This document shows, in pieces, positions 36,310 through 43,924 of a stretch of DNA of 64,000 bases. The notes below the pieces were generated by a model. It saw only the letters and a program-made list of their open reading frames with translations. It was not told the origin of the DNA and did not search any database. Numbering within the stretch: the first letter of the stretch is position 1; each line of letters starts with the position of its first letter. The position numbers and the translations under genes were made by a program. The stretch comes from Planktophila sp965267775. Lineage in GTDB: Bacteria; Actinomycetota; Actinomycetes; Nanopelagicales; Nanopelagicaceae. The DNA lies in contig OZ254140.1 in assembly GCA_965267775.1 (NCBI GenBank), positions 434,001-498,000 on the forward strand, in the 5' to 3' direction.

Positions 36310-37968
36310 TTACTTAGATACTTTGTAGCCCTTTGGGCAGATTGGCTTCGTGCCGGTTACTTTCTTGACTGTCTTACCTTTGAGGCAAGTAATTGTTCTC
36401 TTAGATGCAACTGCGGGTGTTGGCGTAGCGGTCGGAGATGCCGTTGGAGATGGATTAGCAACAACCGGCGCTTCTTGAGTGAACTTCACTCGCACGGTAG
36501 GAGATGAGAAACCAAAGCCCTGCGCGCTGACAAAGAGCCATCCCTTATCTTCACCTAAGACAGTGGTTGCGGTCCTTGCATCCCCATCGCTAGAGACGAT
36601 AGAGATACTTGCCGAGATTGGCGCCTTACTAAATCCATAGATACAACGGGCAACATCGGCTCGAATTAAGAGATCATAAGAGCCGACAGTCACTTTTCCG
36701 TTTGATACAAAGTGAGGAGAGGCAACTTGATAATCAAGAGACTGAGTCTCCTTATTAAATGTTGGAGGTCCCGCGCTGTAGAGGAGCGAGTTGGTAGTCA
36801 CGATTCCCGCAAGATTGCCTGATTGATCCGAACAGCGCTGAATCGAATCATTCTCATTGAAATAGCCCAGAGCGTTGACAGACCAATAGGTATGTTCGTA
36901 GCTCGATGTATCCTTAAAGGCAGAGTTGAAAAGTTTAAAGACATCTCGCGCCTCTTGCTGGTCAAGGCCGGCAACAATCTTGATGCCCCGTGCCGGATCG
37001 CCAGAGACGCCCCATTCACGATCAGAGAAGGCTAGATCCTTTGCAGCCTGCGAATATTCATTGATGGGAGCTAAGTAATCGAGGGCTGTCACCTTTACTG
37101 GCAGAGCCTGAATAGTCAGATCCTGCCCATCTCCGTTGGCAATCGTTTCAATAATGGGTTGGTGGATTCTTCCGTGGAACCAACCTGTTAACTTCTTGGT
37201 TGAACGAATCTTCAGCCCAAATTGATATCCATCTGGAAAGTCGCGGATTGCTTCACAGAGTCCGTAATCTGAAGATTGGCAATCGGTTCCATCGGGGGCT
37301 TTGCCAAGACCAGCATCTGATCCATAGCCATCGGTCACATGGACAGGGATGTAATTACCGGTGAACTCTTCAACGGGAAGAATTCCCGCTCTAAAATTTC
37401 TAAGAGAGTAATCATTGGTAAAGGCAGCCTCACCGGCCTTCTTCTTAAAATTAAACATACTTCGCACGGTGACGAGATAAGTATCTTTCCCGCCAGAGTT
37501 CAGAACGCCGGGATATTTAAAGATTGTTCCCGTTCCAATACCTTCTGAAAGACCCATTGATGGAACGGCGGAGAAATCTCCATTGCCCTTTGCTGCCATT
37601 CGCTTGACTGCAACGCCATCAATTCGTTCACCCGTGGGCGAGATCGCCCAGGTGCTAGCGATGCAATTGAAATCTGCACTCGTCGAGCAGATAGGAAGAG
37701 AGTGAATAATCATGATCTCTTCTGCATCTGTACAGATCTTGCTCGAGAGTTCTCCGCAGATCTTCCAATCCATAGAATCCGTTGAATCTGCTTTTGCCTT
37801 GCCATAAATCACTGAACTCATCGAAGTGAGCTCTGAATTCTCTTTAAACCAGAGACCTAATTGAGGGACGGTATTTGAAATCTTTCGACCAGCTTCTGCC
37901 GATGGAGCAAAGGCAAGGAGAAGGCCGAGAACTAGCGCGATAGAAAGTCTCAGGCGATTTGATTTCAC
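36310..37968 (-). CDS. Large secreted protein with acI-type Cys/Lys C-terminal tail
   Basis: A 552-residue protein with a signal peptide (LRLSIALVLGLLLAFAPSAEA), a long domain with scattered cysteines that I do not recognise, a Pro/Thr linker (PSPTASPTATPTPAV) and the final 30 residues beginning KRTITCLKGKTVKKV with the second Cys in ICPKGYK. I have seen this kind of tail on many secreted proteins of acI actinobacteria; its role is unknown. Start GTG at 37968. Convergent with the preceding gene. Confidence 0.75.
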   Translation of the reverse strand: MKSNRLRLSIALVLGLLLAFAPSAEAGRKISNTVPQLGLWFKENSELTSMSSVIYGKAKADSTDSMDWKICGELSSKICTDAEEIMIIHSLPICSTSADFNCIASTWAISPTGERIDGVAVKRMAAKGNGDFSAVPSMGLSEGIGTGTIFKYPGVLNSGGKDTYLVTVRSMFNFKKKAGEAAFTNDYSLRNFRAGILPVEEFTGNYIPVHVTDGYGSDAGLGKAPDGTDCQSSDYGLCEAIRDFPDGYQFGLKIRSTKKLTGWFHGRIHQPIIETIANGDGQDLTIQALPVKVTALDYLAPINEYSQAAKDLAFSDREWGVSGDPARGIKIVAGLDQQEARDVFKLFNSAFKDTSSYEHTYWSVNALGYFNENDSIQRCSDQSGNLAGIVTTNSLLYSAGPPTFNKETQSLDYQVASPHFVSNGKVTVGSYDLLIRADVARCIYGFSKAPISASISIVSSDGDARTATTVLGEDKGWLFVSAQGFGFSSPTVRVKFTQEAPVVANPSPTASPTATPTPAVASKRTITCLKGKTVKKVTGTKPICPKGYKVSK

Positions 37969-38179
37969 CTGCGAAGTCTATGAAACGCTGAAGTTACTAT
38001 CTACCTTTAAATATATGAATAATGGTCATTTCATCCTCTAGCAACAAGGACTCCCGATGATCGTCGGGTATCTATGAGCGAGTGACTAGTCAAAAACTTC
38101 AATTTAGCCATTTTAGGCAATCTATTTTCAAGGAAGTTATTGTGAGCAGAAATGGGCAAAAGATAGACTTCCCGCAGAT

Positions 38180-38196
38180 TCTGGAAGCTTTCCAGA
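38180..38196. promoter_or_regulatory. Short inverted repeat upstream of lemA-like gene
   Basis: TCTGGAA and TTCCAGA flank GCT, 30 bases before the ATG at 38226, in a 257-base divergent gap that otherwise shows no gene. It may be an operator. No clear -35/-10 pair is visible. Confidence 0.3.
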
Positions 38197-38225
38197 TATT
38201 CGCGTGAGAAATATTGGGGATTCAA

Positions 38226-38969
38226 ATGGGAAATGCACTTGATGAAGTAACTGGTCCAACCAATCCTGAAGGTCGTGACACCCACGTAATTCAGAAACAG
38301 CTTGATGTAAAAATCGGCGCTGGTACAAAGTTCTTCGAGCTCGGCCTCTGGTTGGGTGGCATTTTGTTGGCGGGCGTAATTGGTATTGCAGCAACTGGCG
38401 ATCCAGCGAAGGGCGCACTCTACGCAATTGCTGGAGTAATTCCTGGTCTGATCTTCCAGTTTATGAAACAGAATGCTCTCGCCTACTTCCGTAAGCTAGA
38501 ACAGAAGATTCAAGCTGATGAATCCCAAATTGATAACTTCCTAGAACAGCGAGTGATTATTCTTCAAAACCTTGCTCGACTTCTCGATAAGTCAATCGAC
38601 CTCGATAAGGATGTTATGAAAACTGTTGCGGCTTACCGCGGCGGCGTCAATCCAAATTCAGGTGCTGCTCGTAACGAAGCATCTGCTGCAATGGATAGCG
38701 TTCAAGCACGTATTAACTTAGCGTTTGAGGCGTATCCAAACCTCAAGGCACAAGACAACATCAACGATGCTATGCGCCAGAATTCAACTCTTCAGAAGGA
38801 AATTACAGCGGCACGTGTTCTCTATAACGACACCGTTTCAATGTGGAACCAGGACATCTTCACATGGCCGACAAAAATCATTGTTGCTGCAAAGCAGGGT
38901 TACACCACGCGTATCCCTTACACAGCATCAGCTGAAGTCAAGGCTCAGGCACGAGGAACATTCTTCTAA
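38226..38969 (+). CDS. LemA family protein
   Basis: A 247-residue membrane protein with two close N-terminal helices (LGLWLGGILLAGVIGIAATG and GALYAIAGVIPGLIFQFM) and a long LemA-type helical domain (FLEQRVIILQNLARLLDKSIDLDKDVM, then VQARINLAFEAYPNLKAQDNI). LemA proteins lie at the membrane with their helical domain exposed; the function is poorly known. ATG at 38226 has GGGGA upstream. It overlaps the next gene by one base, so they form a unit. Confidence 0.88.
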   Translation: MGNALDEVTGPTNPEGRDTHVIQKQLDVKIGAGTKFFELGLWLGGILLAGVIGIAATGDPAKGALYAIAGVIPGLIFQFMKQNALAYFRKLEQKIQADESQIDNFLEQRVIILQNLARLLDKSIDLDKDVMKTVAAYRGGVNPNSGAARNEASAAMDSVQARINLAFEAYPNLKAQDNINDAMRQNSTLQKEITAARVLYNDTVSMWNQDIFTWPTKIIVAAKQGYTTRIPYTASAEVKAQARGTFF

Positions 38970-40714
38970 TGCCTGAGTTCGACGAGCCGATTGATGACTA
39001 CGTCTCATTCTTTAAGGATGAGCACGAACGCAATGTAAGCGACTATTTCGAAAACCTCTTAAAGACCTCTGGGGTTGATGAACAAGAGAACATTGAGCTC
39101 AATGCTCAACTTCGCGAACTCAATCAGAATGTGGATTCCAGTACATCCTCACGCGGGCACTGGAAATTCGGTCGCGTCGCAGCCATCGTTGCAGCGGTCG
39201 GTCTGGTGGGTGCAGCAGTTGCTCTGCAAGGTTTCTACTTTCTCTGCATCCTTCCAGCTGCGGGCTTGGTGTTTCTCCTCATCAAGAAGATCAACCCTGC
39301 AATCTCCTCGCTCAATGAGAAGGTTGATTCGCTGACGCACGACCGAGATGCGAAGTCCAACGAGACTTGGGCGCAGATTGCACCTCTCAATGATCTCTAT
39401 ACCTGGGATATGGCAACCAAGTTGTTCATGAAGTCTTTCCCATTCATTGATTTCGATTTGTACATTAGTACAGACCGACTTGCTGACCTCCAGAATAACT
39501 ATGAGCTCTCGCCAACCTTTAACGATGGCCGTTCAATGTTTGTCTCTCAGAGCGGCGCTTTTAAGGGAAACCCATTTGTTATTGCTCGTTATAAGCAGCA
39601 TTGGATTGGATCAAAAACGTACTACGGAACATTGGTAATCCATTGGACCGAGACGGTAAGAGATGCTCAGGGCAACTGGGTCAATGTTCAGAGAACACAA
39701 ACTTTGACGGCATCTGTAGTCAAGCCATTCCCTGAATACCACGTGGGAACAACAATCGTTTATGGCCATGAAACTGCACCTGATCTTCGCTTTAGTCGTA
39801 CCCCTTCAAATCTTTCAGGACTCAGCGATGGGCTCATGAACAATTGGAAGAAGGATCACGCCGTTAAGAAAGTTGAGAAGCAGGCGCGCAAGGCGATTAA
39901 GTCAGGCGATAGCGGCCTCACAGTGATGTCCAATAAAGAGTTTGAAGCGCTCTTTAACGCGACAGATCGAGATAATGAAGTTGAATTTAGACTTCTCTTT
40001 ACGCCGTTGGCGCAGCAGGAGATGGTGAAGCTACTCAACGACAAGAGCGCTGGATTCGGCGATGACTTCGCATTTAGCAAGAACGGCATGGTCAACTTTG
40101 TAGCGCCAAGCCATCTATCTGAAATCTCCTTTGATTGTGACCCTGGACGCTTTAAGGCGCAGGAGATCGCAAAGGCGCGCGAATTCTTCAACAAGTATCA
40201 GAATGACTTCTTTAAATCTGTCTACTTTGGCTTTGCTCCACTGTGGACTATTCCGATTTATCGAGAGAAGCGTTCGATTCCATTGCATGGTGAAGAGAGC
40301 CTTGACTCTTCATTCTGGGAGCATGAGGCAATTGCGAACTTGATGGGTCAAGACCACTTTAAGCACCCAGCATCAGTTACTGAGAACATTTTGAAGACCA
40401 GCGCACATACATCTGGCCCCACAAAACAGGTCACAGTCACTGCGCATGGCTATGAGGGAATTCCTCGCGTTGACATCATCCCAATGCTTGGTGGGGATGG
40501 TCGGATGCACCCAGTTCCTGTCCCATGGACTGAATACATCTCTGTCTCACAAGATTCAACGATGCTGATTGGCTCTATCTCCAGCAGAAAACACGATGAC
40601 GATTCAGCTGATGACAAGTTGAAGTCAGGGTGGGAGAGCGAATTACAGAAGCGTGGAATCAGTGCTGAAAATACCTTTATTCGCGGAGCGATTGCTGCAG
40701 CGATTCTGAGATAA
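38969..40714 (+). CDS. Membrane protein, partner of LemA
   Basis: A 581-residue protein with a charged N-terminus, two adjacent helices at about residues 67-105 (VAAIVAAVGLVGAAVALQGFYFLC; LPAAGLVFLLI), a short helical segment and a long soluble domain. LemA genes are often paired with membrane proteins of this layout, but I cannot name a family with confidence. The overlap with the lemA stop and the shared terminator make it a two-gene operon. Confidence 0.75.
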   Translation: MPEFDEPIDDYVSFFKDEHERNVSDYFENLLKTSGVDEQENIELNAQLRELNQNVDSSTSSRGHWKFGRVAAIVAAVGLVGAAVALQGFYFLCILPAAGLVFLLIKKINPAISSLNEKVDSLTHDRDAKSNETWAQIAPLNDLYTWDMATKLFMKSFPFIDFDLYISTDRLADLQNNYELSPTFNDGRSMFVSQSGAFKGNPFVIARYKQHWIGSKTYYGTLVIHWTETVRDAQGNWVNVQRTQTLTASVVKPFPEYHVGTTIVYGHETAPDLRFSRTPSNLSGLSDGLMNNWKKDHAVKKVEKQARKAIKSGDSGLTVMSNKEFEALFNATDRDNEVEFRLLFTPLAQQEMVKLLNDKSAGFGDDFAFSKNGMVNFVAPSHLSEISFDCDPGRFKAQEIAKAREFFNKYQNDFFKSVYFGFAPLWTIPIYREKRSIPLHGEESLDSSFWEHEAIANLMGQDHFKHPASVTENILKTSAHTSGPTKQVTVTAHGYEGIPRVDIIPMLGGDGRMHPVPVPWTEYISVSQDSTMLIGSISSRKHDDDSADDKLKSGWESELQKRGISAENTFIRGAIAAAILR

Positions 40715-40739
40715 GTAATCAGCAGATCTGAACTCGATA

Positions 40740-40776
40740 GAAGAGGCCTCACCGAAATGGTGGGGCCTCTTCTTTT
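40740..40776 (+). terminator. Terminator of the lemA operon
   Basis: A 13-14 base-pair stem (AAGAGGCCTCACC with GGTGGGGCCTCTT, one T-G) with loop GAAAT, followed by TCTTTTCT. It lies 26 bases after the stop. Confidence 0.92.
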
Positions 40777-40845
40777 CTATATATTCGAATAACAACTGCC
40801 AATAATTATGACCAAAAGAAATCCCGGAATGTTGATTAATTAGGG

Positions 40846-40851
40846 TTTAAT
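40846..40851 (+). promoter_or_regulatory. -10-like box of a possible leaderless transcript
   Basis: TTTAAT ends 6 bases before the ATG at 40858, with no good Shine-Dalgarno sequence. Confidence 0.35.
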
Positions 40852-40857
40852 CGCGTT

Positions 40858-41940
40858 ATGGGATTCGCAAGACGCGCGGTAAGTCGAAGTGTACGAAGAG
40901 CTGTCGGTCCTAGCGTCTGGAATGCCGCACATCCAGTACGTACAGCGAAGCGAGCTTTGATTCCAGCTCCTGTACGTAAGGCACGGCGAATGGTCTACAT
41001 CGCTACAAATCCCGTCGGTGCCGCAGAAAATGCTGTGATCAACTCTGTATTTCGTAGCTTTGATGAAATCAGTCGCTTGAGCTCTAAATCATTATCTGGA
41101 AGTTTTCAGCAAGAGACGACCGGATATTACGTAGGCGAGCGAGAAGCGGTAGGAATTGAATCCGATAATTTAATCGAACAATTAATGAGAGTTGAAAGAG
41201 AGCGCTTTCAGGATGTCTCTCGGCCACTCATTGCAGACCCTCCGCAGGTGCTCAGTAAGCCTTTCTATGATCTTGAGATGAAGCGGCGCCGCGGAGAATT
41301 CAAGTTTTATCAGCTCTCAATGAAGAGAGTGATTAGTCAAGAATCCTGGGTTGTCGCTGAAAATCAGGCAAAGGCTCAATTTGAACTAGATCTCAAATAT
41401 CGTGATTCTGAACAAGCGAAGGCAGATCATTGGTGGAAACTCCTCAATGATGGCGATGAGAAAACGCTGACAGAGGCGCTGAAGTTGGCCTTTTCCGATA
41501 ACCAAGCACCTGTCATCGTAGACAGTGCGATTGGTGGCAAGGCAACTTTCTACCTGTTATTACCTGATATTAATATTTTGCCCGAGAAACGAATGAACAT
41601 CACTCCTACAGGGAGAGTTTCCAGCAAGAAGTGGACAACCGCCGAAAAGAATGAGGTCTATGGAGATCTTCTCGGCGCTCATCTCATCGCAACCCTGCGA
41701 GAAGCTTGGGCGGTAGCTCCCTCGTTACAGGAAATTCGAATTATCGGAGTGGATCAAGAAAGTGGCTCTGAAGATAAAGCTCTATTTGATGTGACCGCAC
41801 TGCGAGAAGATGGCAGGTGGGGCGATGACAACTGGGGAGCGGTGATATTAGAAATCGCAAAGTACGGTTTGAAATACAAGGGCAAGTCAAAGGAAATTGT
41901 TCACTGGAGCCAGAAAGAGATTCCCGTAAGGATTTCCTAA
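40858..41940 (+). CDS. Protein of unknown function with Arg-rich N-terminus (360 aa)
   Basis: I do not recognise this family. Residues 1-55 are very basic with repeated R-R and V-R motifs (MGFARRAVSRSVRRAVG), resembling a nucleic-acid-binding or DUF4236-like leader. A middle helical region rich in Lys, Glu and Gln (residues 140-200) follows. The C-terminal third (residues 215-355) alternates strands and helices (VIVDSAIGGKATFYLLLPD; SLQEIRIIGVDQE; EDKALFDVTALRED), recalling a restriction-endonuclease-like fold, but no clear PD-(D/E)XK set is seen. It is monocistronic between a terminator and a convergent small-gene cluster. Confidence 0.75.
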   Translation: MGFARRAVSRSVRRAVGPSVWNAAHPVRTAKRALIPAPVRKARRMVYIATNPVGAAENAVINSVFRSFDEISRLSSKSLSGSFQQETTGYYVGEREAVGIESDNLIEQLMRVERERFQDVSRPLIADPPQVLSKPFYDLEMKRRRGEFKFYQLSMKRVISQESWVVAENQAKAQFELDLKYRDSEQAKADHWWKLLNDGDEKTLTEALKLAFSDNQAPVIVDSAIGGKATFYLLLPDINILPEKRMNITPTGRVSSKKWTTAEKNEVYGDLLGAHLIATLREAWAVAPSLQEIRIIGVDQESGSEDKALFDVTALREDGRWGDDNWGAVILEIAKYGLKYKGKSKEIVHWSQKEIPVRIS

Positions 41941-41978
41941 CCTGTATTAATGCGCATTTAGTGAGTTGGCGCGTAGCT

Positions 41979-42110
41979 TCACCTCTGCCGAGAGAGAAAC
42001 TCCATGATGATCTTCTCCGCCAAGTCTTCAATCTCTACATCTGAGAGCTCAGCGAGATTCTGAGGCATCTTAAAGAAATTTCTCTTGGGTTCACTCTGCT
42101 CTGCGCTCAT
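41979..42110 (-). CDS. Small acidic protein (43 aa)
   Basis: A 43-residue frame starting MSAEQSEPKRNFFKMPQN and ending in an amphipathic helix (DVEIEDLAEKIIMEFLSRQR). It has an almost perfect ribosome-binding site (GGAGGTGA, 3 bases before the ATG) and its ATG overlaps the upstream stop as ATGA, so it is a real translationally coupled gene. Function unknown; the helix could bind a partner protein. Confidence 0.68.
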   Translation of the reverse strand: MSAEQSEPKRNFFKMPQNLAELSDVEIEDLAEKIIMEFLSRQR

Positions 42111-42271
42111 CGCTCACCTCCGAATACAGCCATGTCGTGGGCATGCAAAGCCCTGAGTAGATCCACCTCTTCGAGATAGCTAGTAGTTGAGACCCACCCG
42201 CAAGAGCAGATCGCTTGGAACCGTAGCTCTGAAACTTCAAAGAGTGCGTTGGAATGAAGTGACTTACTCAT
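42107..42271 (-). CDS. Small protein with CSCGW motif (54 aa)
   Basis: A 54-residue frame with ICSCGWVSTTSYLEEVDLLRALHAHDMAVF: a CxC pair plus two histidines that could hold one metal ion, in the style of C2H2-like half-fingers. It starts one base after the preceding stop and overlaps the next start by ATGA. Function unknown. Confidence 0.6.
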   Translation of the reverse strand: MSKSLHSNALFEVSELRFQAICSCGWVSTTSYLEEVDLLRALHAHDMAVFGGER

Positions 42272-42272
42272 T

Positions 42273-42653
42273 TCAGTAAACCATTCTGCATTTACAGGAA
42301 ACTCCCACTACTTCGCTTCGACATATTCCGCATAAGTAACCTAGCGAACTAAATTTGACGCGATACTCGGTCACCTGGACTCGAGTTTGGATCATTGCAG
42401 AATTACTTTGCTGTGCTTCGGAAATCTTCTTGTAATTCCATTTTTGAAGTACCCCCAAAATATCGGGAAGATATTGTGCTTGGCTTAATCTGATCACTCG
42501 GTCAATCTGAGCTTCTGAGTAGTTTGTCAGCGCCCGCGCATCTCGATTACGAAGGAAACTCTGTCGATTCTTCACACTCAACTTGCCATGATTTGATTCC
42601 CATACGCGGAGTACATCTTCAACAGTAATATTTCTTGCTATTTGAATTGTCAT
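42273..42653 (-). CDS. Protein with C-terminal CxxC...CxC motif (126 aa)
   Basis: An unrecognised 126-residue protein. The N-terminal half is helical (VEDVLRVWESNHGKLS; EAQIDRVIRLSQAQYLPDILGVLQKW) and may bind nucleic acid. The C-terminus LCGICRSEVVGVSCKC can form a four-Cys metal site. ATG at 42653 gives the cleanest N-terminus. An alternative ATG at 42713 would add a polar segment and would place the start inside the RNA hairpin P1 of element A. First of three coupled small genes. Confidence 0.6.
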   Translation of the reverse strand: MTIQIARNITVEDVLRVWESNHGKLSVKNRQSFLRNRDARALTNYSEAQIDRVIRLSQAQYLPDILGVLQKWNYKKISEAQQSNSAMIQTRVQVTEYRVKFSSLGYLCGICRSEVVGVSCKCRMVY

Positions 42654-42696
42654 CTTGATTTCTTCTTCCTGGATCCACTTCACAGGACCCGCTCTT

Positions 42697-42792
42697 CTGC
42701 GGATGTCTTTCATCCGCAGCTGGTCTTCCCTTGTTACCACCGTGCGCGGTGAGCGCGGTTGGTACGAAGCAAGCCAAGGGGCTTAACGCTTC
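42697..42792 (-). ncRNA. Pseudoknotted RNA element, copy A
   Basis: On the minus strand in order: hairpin P3 (arms 42788-42792/42766-42770 and 42781-42784/42771-42774, 3-base bulge) with loop CCCTTG; hairpin P2 (CCG/CGG, ACC/GGT and CGC/GCG pairs between 42736 and 42763); strand CAAGGG (42728-42733), fully complementary to the P3 loop; then hairpin P1 (9 pairs, arms 42697-42705 and 42711-42719, loop AAAGA). It fills the gap between two minus-strand genes. Copies B and C keep the fold with different bases. Minus strand is favoured by gene context, but plus cannot be excluded. Confidence 0.68.
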
Positions 42793-42806
42793 TTTTCTGG
42801 ACCGAC

Positions 42807-42923
42807 TTACTTAAATCTCTCCCCACATTTGTTACATTGGAGATAAGAATTCGCAACAACCCAATGTTGGGAGATATCCGTACTTCTACATACTGGGCAC
42901 TGCCTATTTGCTATTTCACCCAT
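42807..42923 (-). CDS. Small zinc-ribbon protein (38 aa)
   Basis: A 38-residue frame that is almost only a zinc ribbon: CPVC (residues 9-12) and CNKC (residues 30-33), with aromatic and polar residues between (WVVANSYLQ). It overlaps the preceding gene by 8 bases (ATGGGTGA), so it is translated with it. It may bind RNA, DNA or a protein partner. RNA element A begins 15 bases after its stop. Confidence 0.65.
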   Translation of the reverse strand: MGEIANRQCPVCRSTDISQHWVVANSYLQCNKCGERFK

Positions 42924-43383
42924 TCGCAATCTCGCTTTCCTCTTCATCTCGGTGATTGATTATTTCTCTGATCTTTGCAACTTCCCTGGCGATTCGATCT
43001 GCATCTTCAGTGAAGCCCTGCAGCGAATGACTAAAAGCCCTCATCTCTTCAACCATTGCCAGCATTTCCCAGTCAACTTTTTCATCTCCCCAAGCTGCCA
43101 TCGCTTGCGAATCGACGAGCGGGGTTGTTGCCTCACTGAATTCTCCTAATTCAAGATAAGCCTTTGCTCTGACAAGTAAGATTCGAATTTGACCATTTGT
43201 GTCACCAAACCAGATGTAGAGATCTTCGAGCCCTATAGCATGTTCAATAGCTTCTCGCCACCGTCCAAGTTCGATTAAGCACTCGGCAATCTCTAAATCA
43301 CTCATTACAACGCCCTCTACATCTTGATTTTCAAGGTGCACCTTGCGTTCAATCTCTAATAGATCTAATTTCATTTCTAACAT
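42916..43383 (-). CDS. TPR-like helical protein (155 aa)
   Basis: An acidic all-helical protein with TPR-type repeats: EIAECLIELGRWREAIEHAIGLEDL, then RAKAYLELGEFSEATTPLVDSQ, then a third helix pair ending in REIINHRDEEESE. Probably a protein-binding scaffold. AAGGAG lies 5 bases before the ATG. It is the first gene after the minus-strand promoter at about 43690 and RNA element B, giving a leader of nearly 290 bases. It recalls the larger TPR protein at 53998. Confidence 0.75.
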   Translation of the reverse strand: MLEMKLDLLEIERKVHLENQDVEGVVMSDLEIAECLIELGRWREAIEHAIGLEDLYIWFGDTNGQIRILLVRAKAYLELGEFSEATTPLVDSQAMAAWGDEKVDWEMLAMVEEMRAFSHSLQGFTEDADRIAREVAKIREIINHRDEEESEIANG

Positions 43384-43496
43384 ACAGCTCCTTTCAACAG
43401 AAAGTTGACCCCTCCGGCACGAGGGGTTGGATCACATTCACTATGGAGTTCTCAAAGTTCAAAGAGAAAGCCTGGGGGCAATCTCCACCTTCAAGT

Positions 43497-43609
43497 GGCC
43501 TCCAGGCATAAAAAAATTCCCCTTGTGCCTAGAGGCCTCGTCATCTTTCAGTACCACCGTGGCTGGGAGCTCGGTTGGCGTTAAAACGGCTGAAAGCCCT
43601 TGTTTTAAC
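43497..43609 (-). ncRNA. Pseudoknotted RNA element, copy B
   Basis: Minus-strand order: P3 with an 8-base-pair outer stem (43602-43609/43580-43587), 3-base bulge, inner GGC/GCC and loop TTTCA; P2 (CCG/CGG pair flanked by A-versus-TT internal loop, inner GCT/AGC); strand TGAAA (43546-43550) complementary to the P3 loop; then a 12-pair hairpin (43497-43508/43526-43537, with one G-T on the minus strand) whose loop holds AAGGGG. It lies about 60 bases downstream of a minus-strand promoter, in the leader of the TPR-like gene. Confidence 0.66.
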
Positions 43610-43675
43610 CTTCTTCATATCACTCACGACTGCTCGTGGTGATTGACGAATCACAACTTTCGTTGCAACGTCGAA

Positions 43676-43704
43676 ATAATGACATACTGATATACCTTTT
43701 GCAA
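43676..43704 (-). promoter_or_regulatory. Minus-strand sigma-70-type promoter before RNA element B
   Basis: Reading the minus strand, TTGCAA (-35) and CATTAT (-10) are spaced by 17 bases. A 12-base direct repeat TTAAAACAAGGG touches the -35 (43705-43716) and recurs at the 5' edge of element B (43597-43608). A palindrome CGTTGCAACG lies at 43661-43670, near the expected start. Confidence 0.5.
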
Positions 43705-43924
43705 CCCTTGTTTTAATCTATTTCCGGTGTGTTGCGAATTTCTTATCTCCCAAATTTAACCCCGGTTACGCGAGAAACTCCAAATATGAGCGTGAGTTCA
43801 ATCGAGGCAATACTCGGAGATTTGCAGAGCCTTAAACGCAGCTTTTGCATTTATGCCCCTCGCTATGCGGTGCCACCAAAGCGGCTTCCAGAAGTACAGG
43901 AAGAGGATCATTCCAATCCCTACC

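Noticed and set aside
38031..38285. Minus-strand 84-codon frame before lemA-like gene
   Set aside because: Overlaps the lemA-like start and shows no coding features or ribosome-binding site.
43798..43911. Minus-strand 37-codon frame (MILFLYFWKPLWW...)
   Set aside because: Lies after RNA copy C with only a weak purine stretch upstream; too little support to call a gene.
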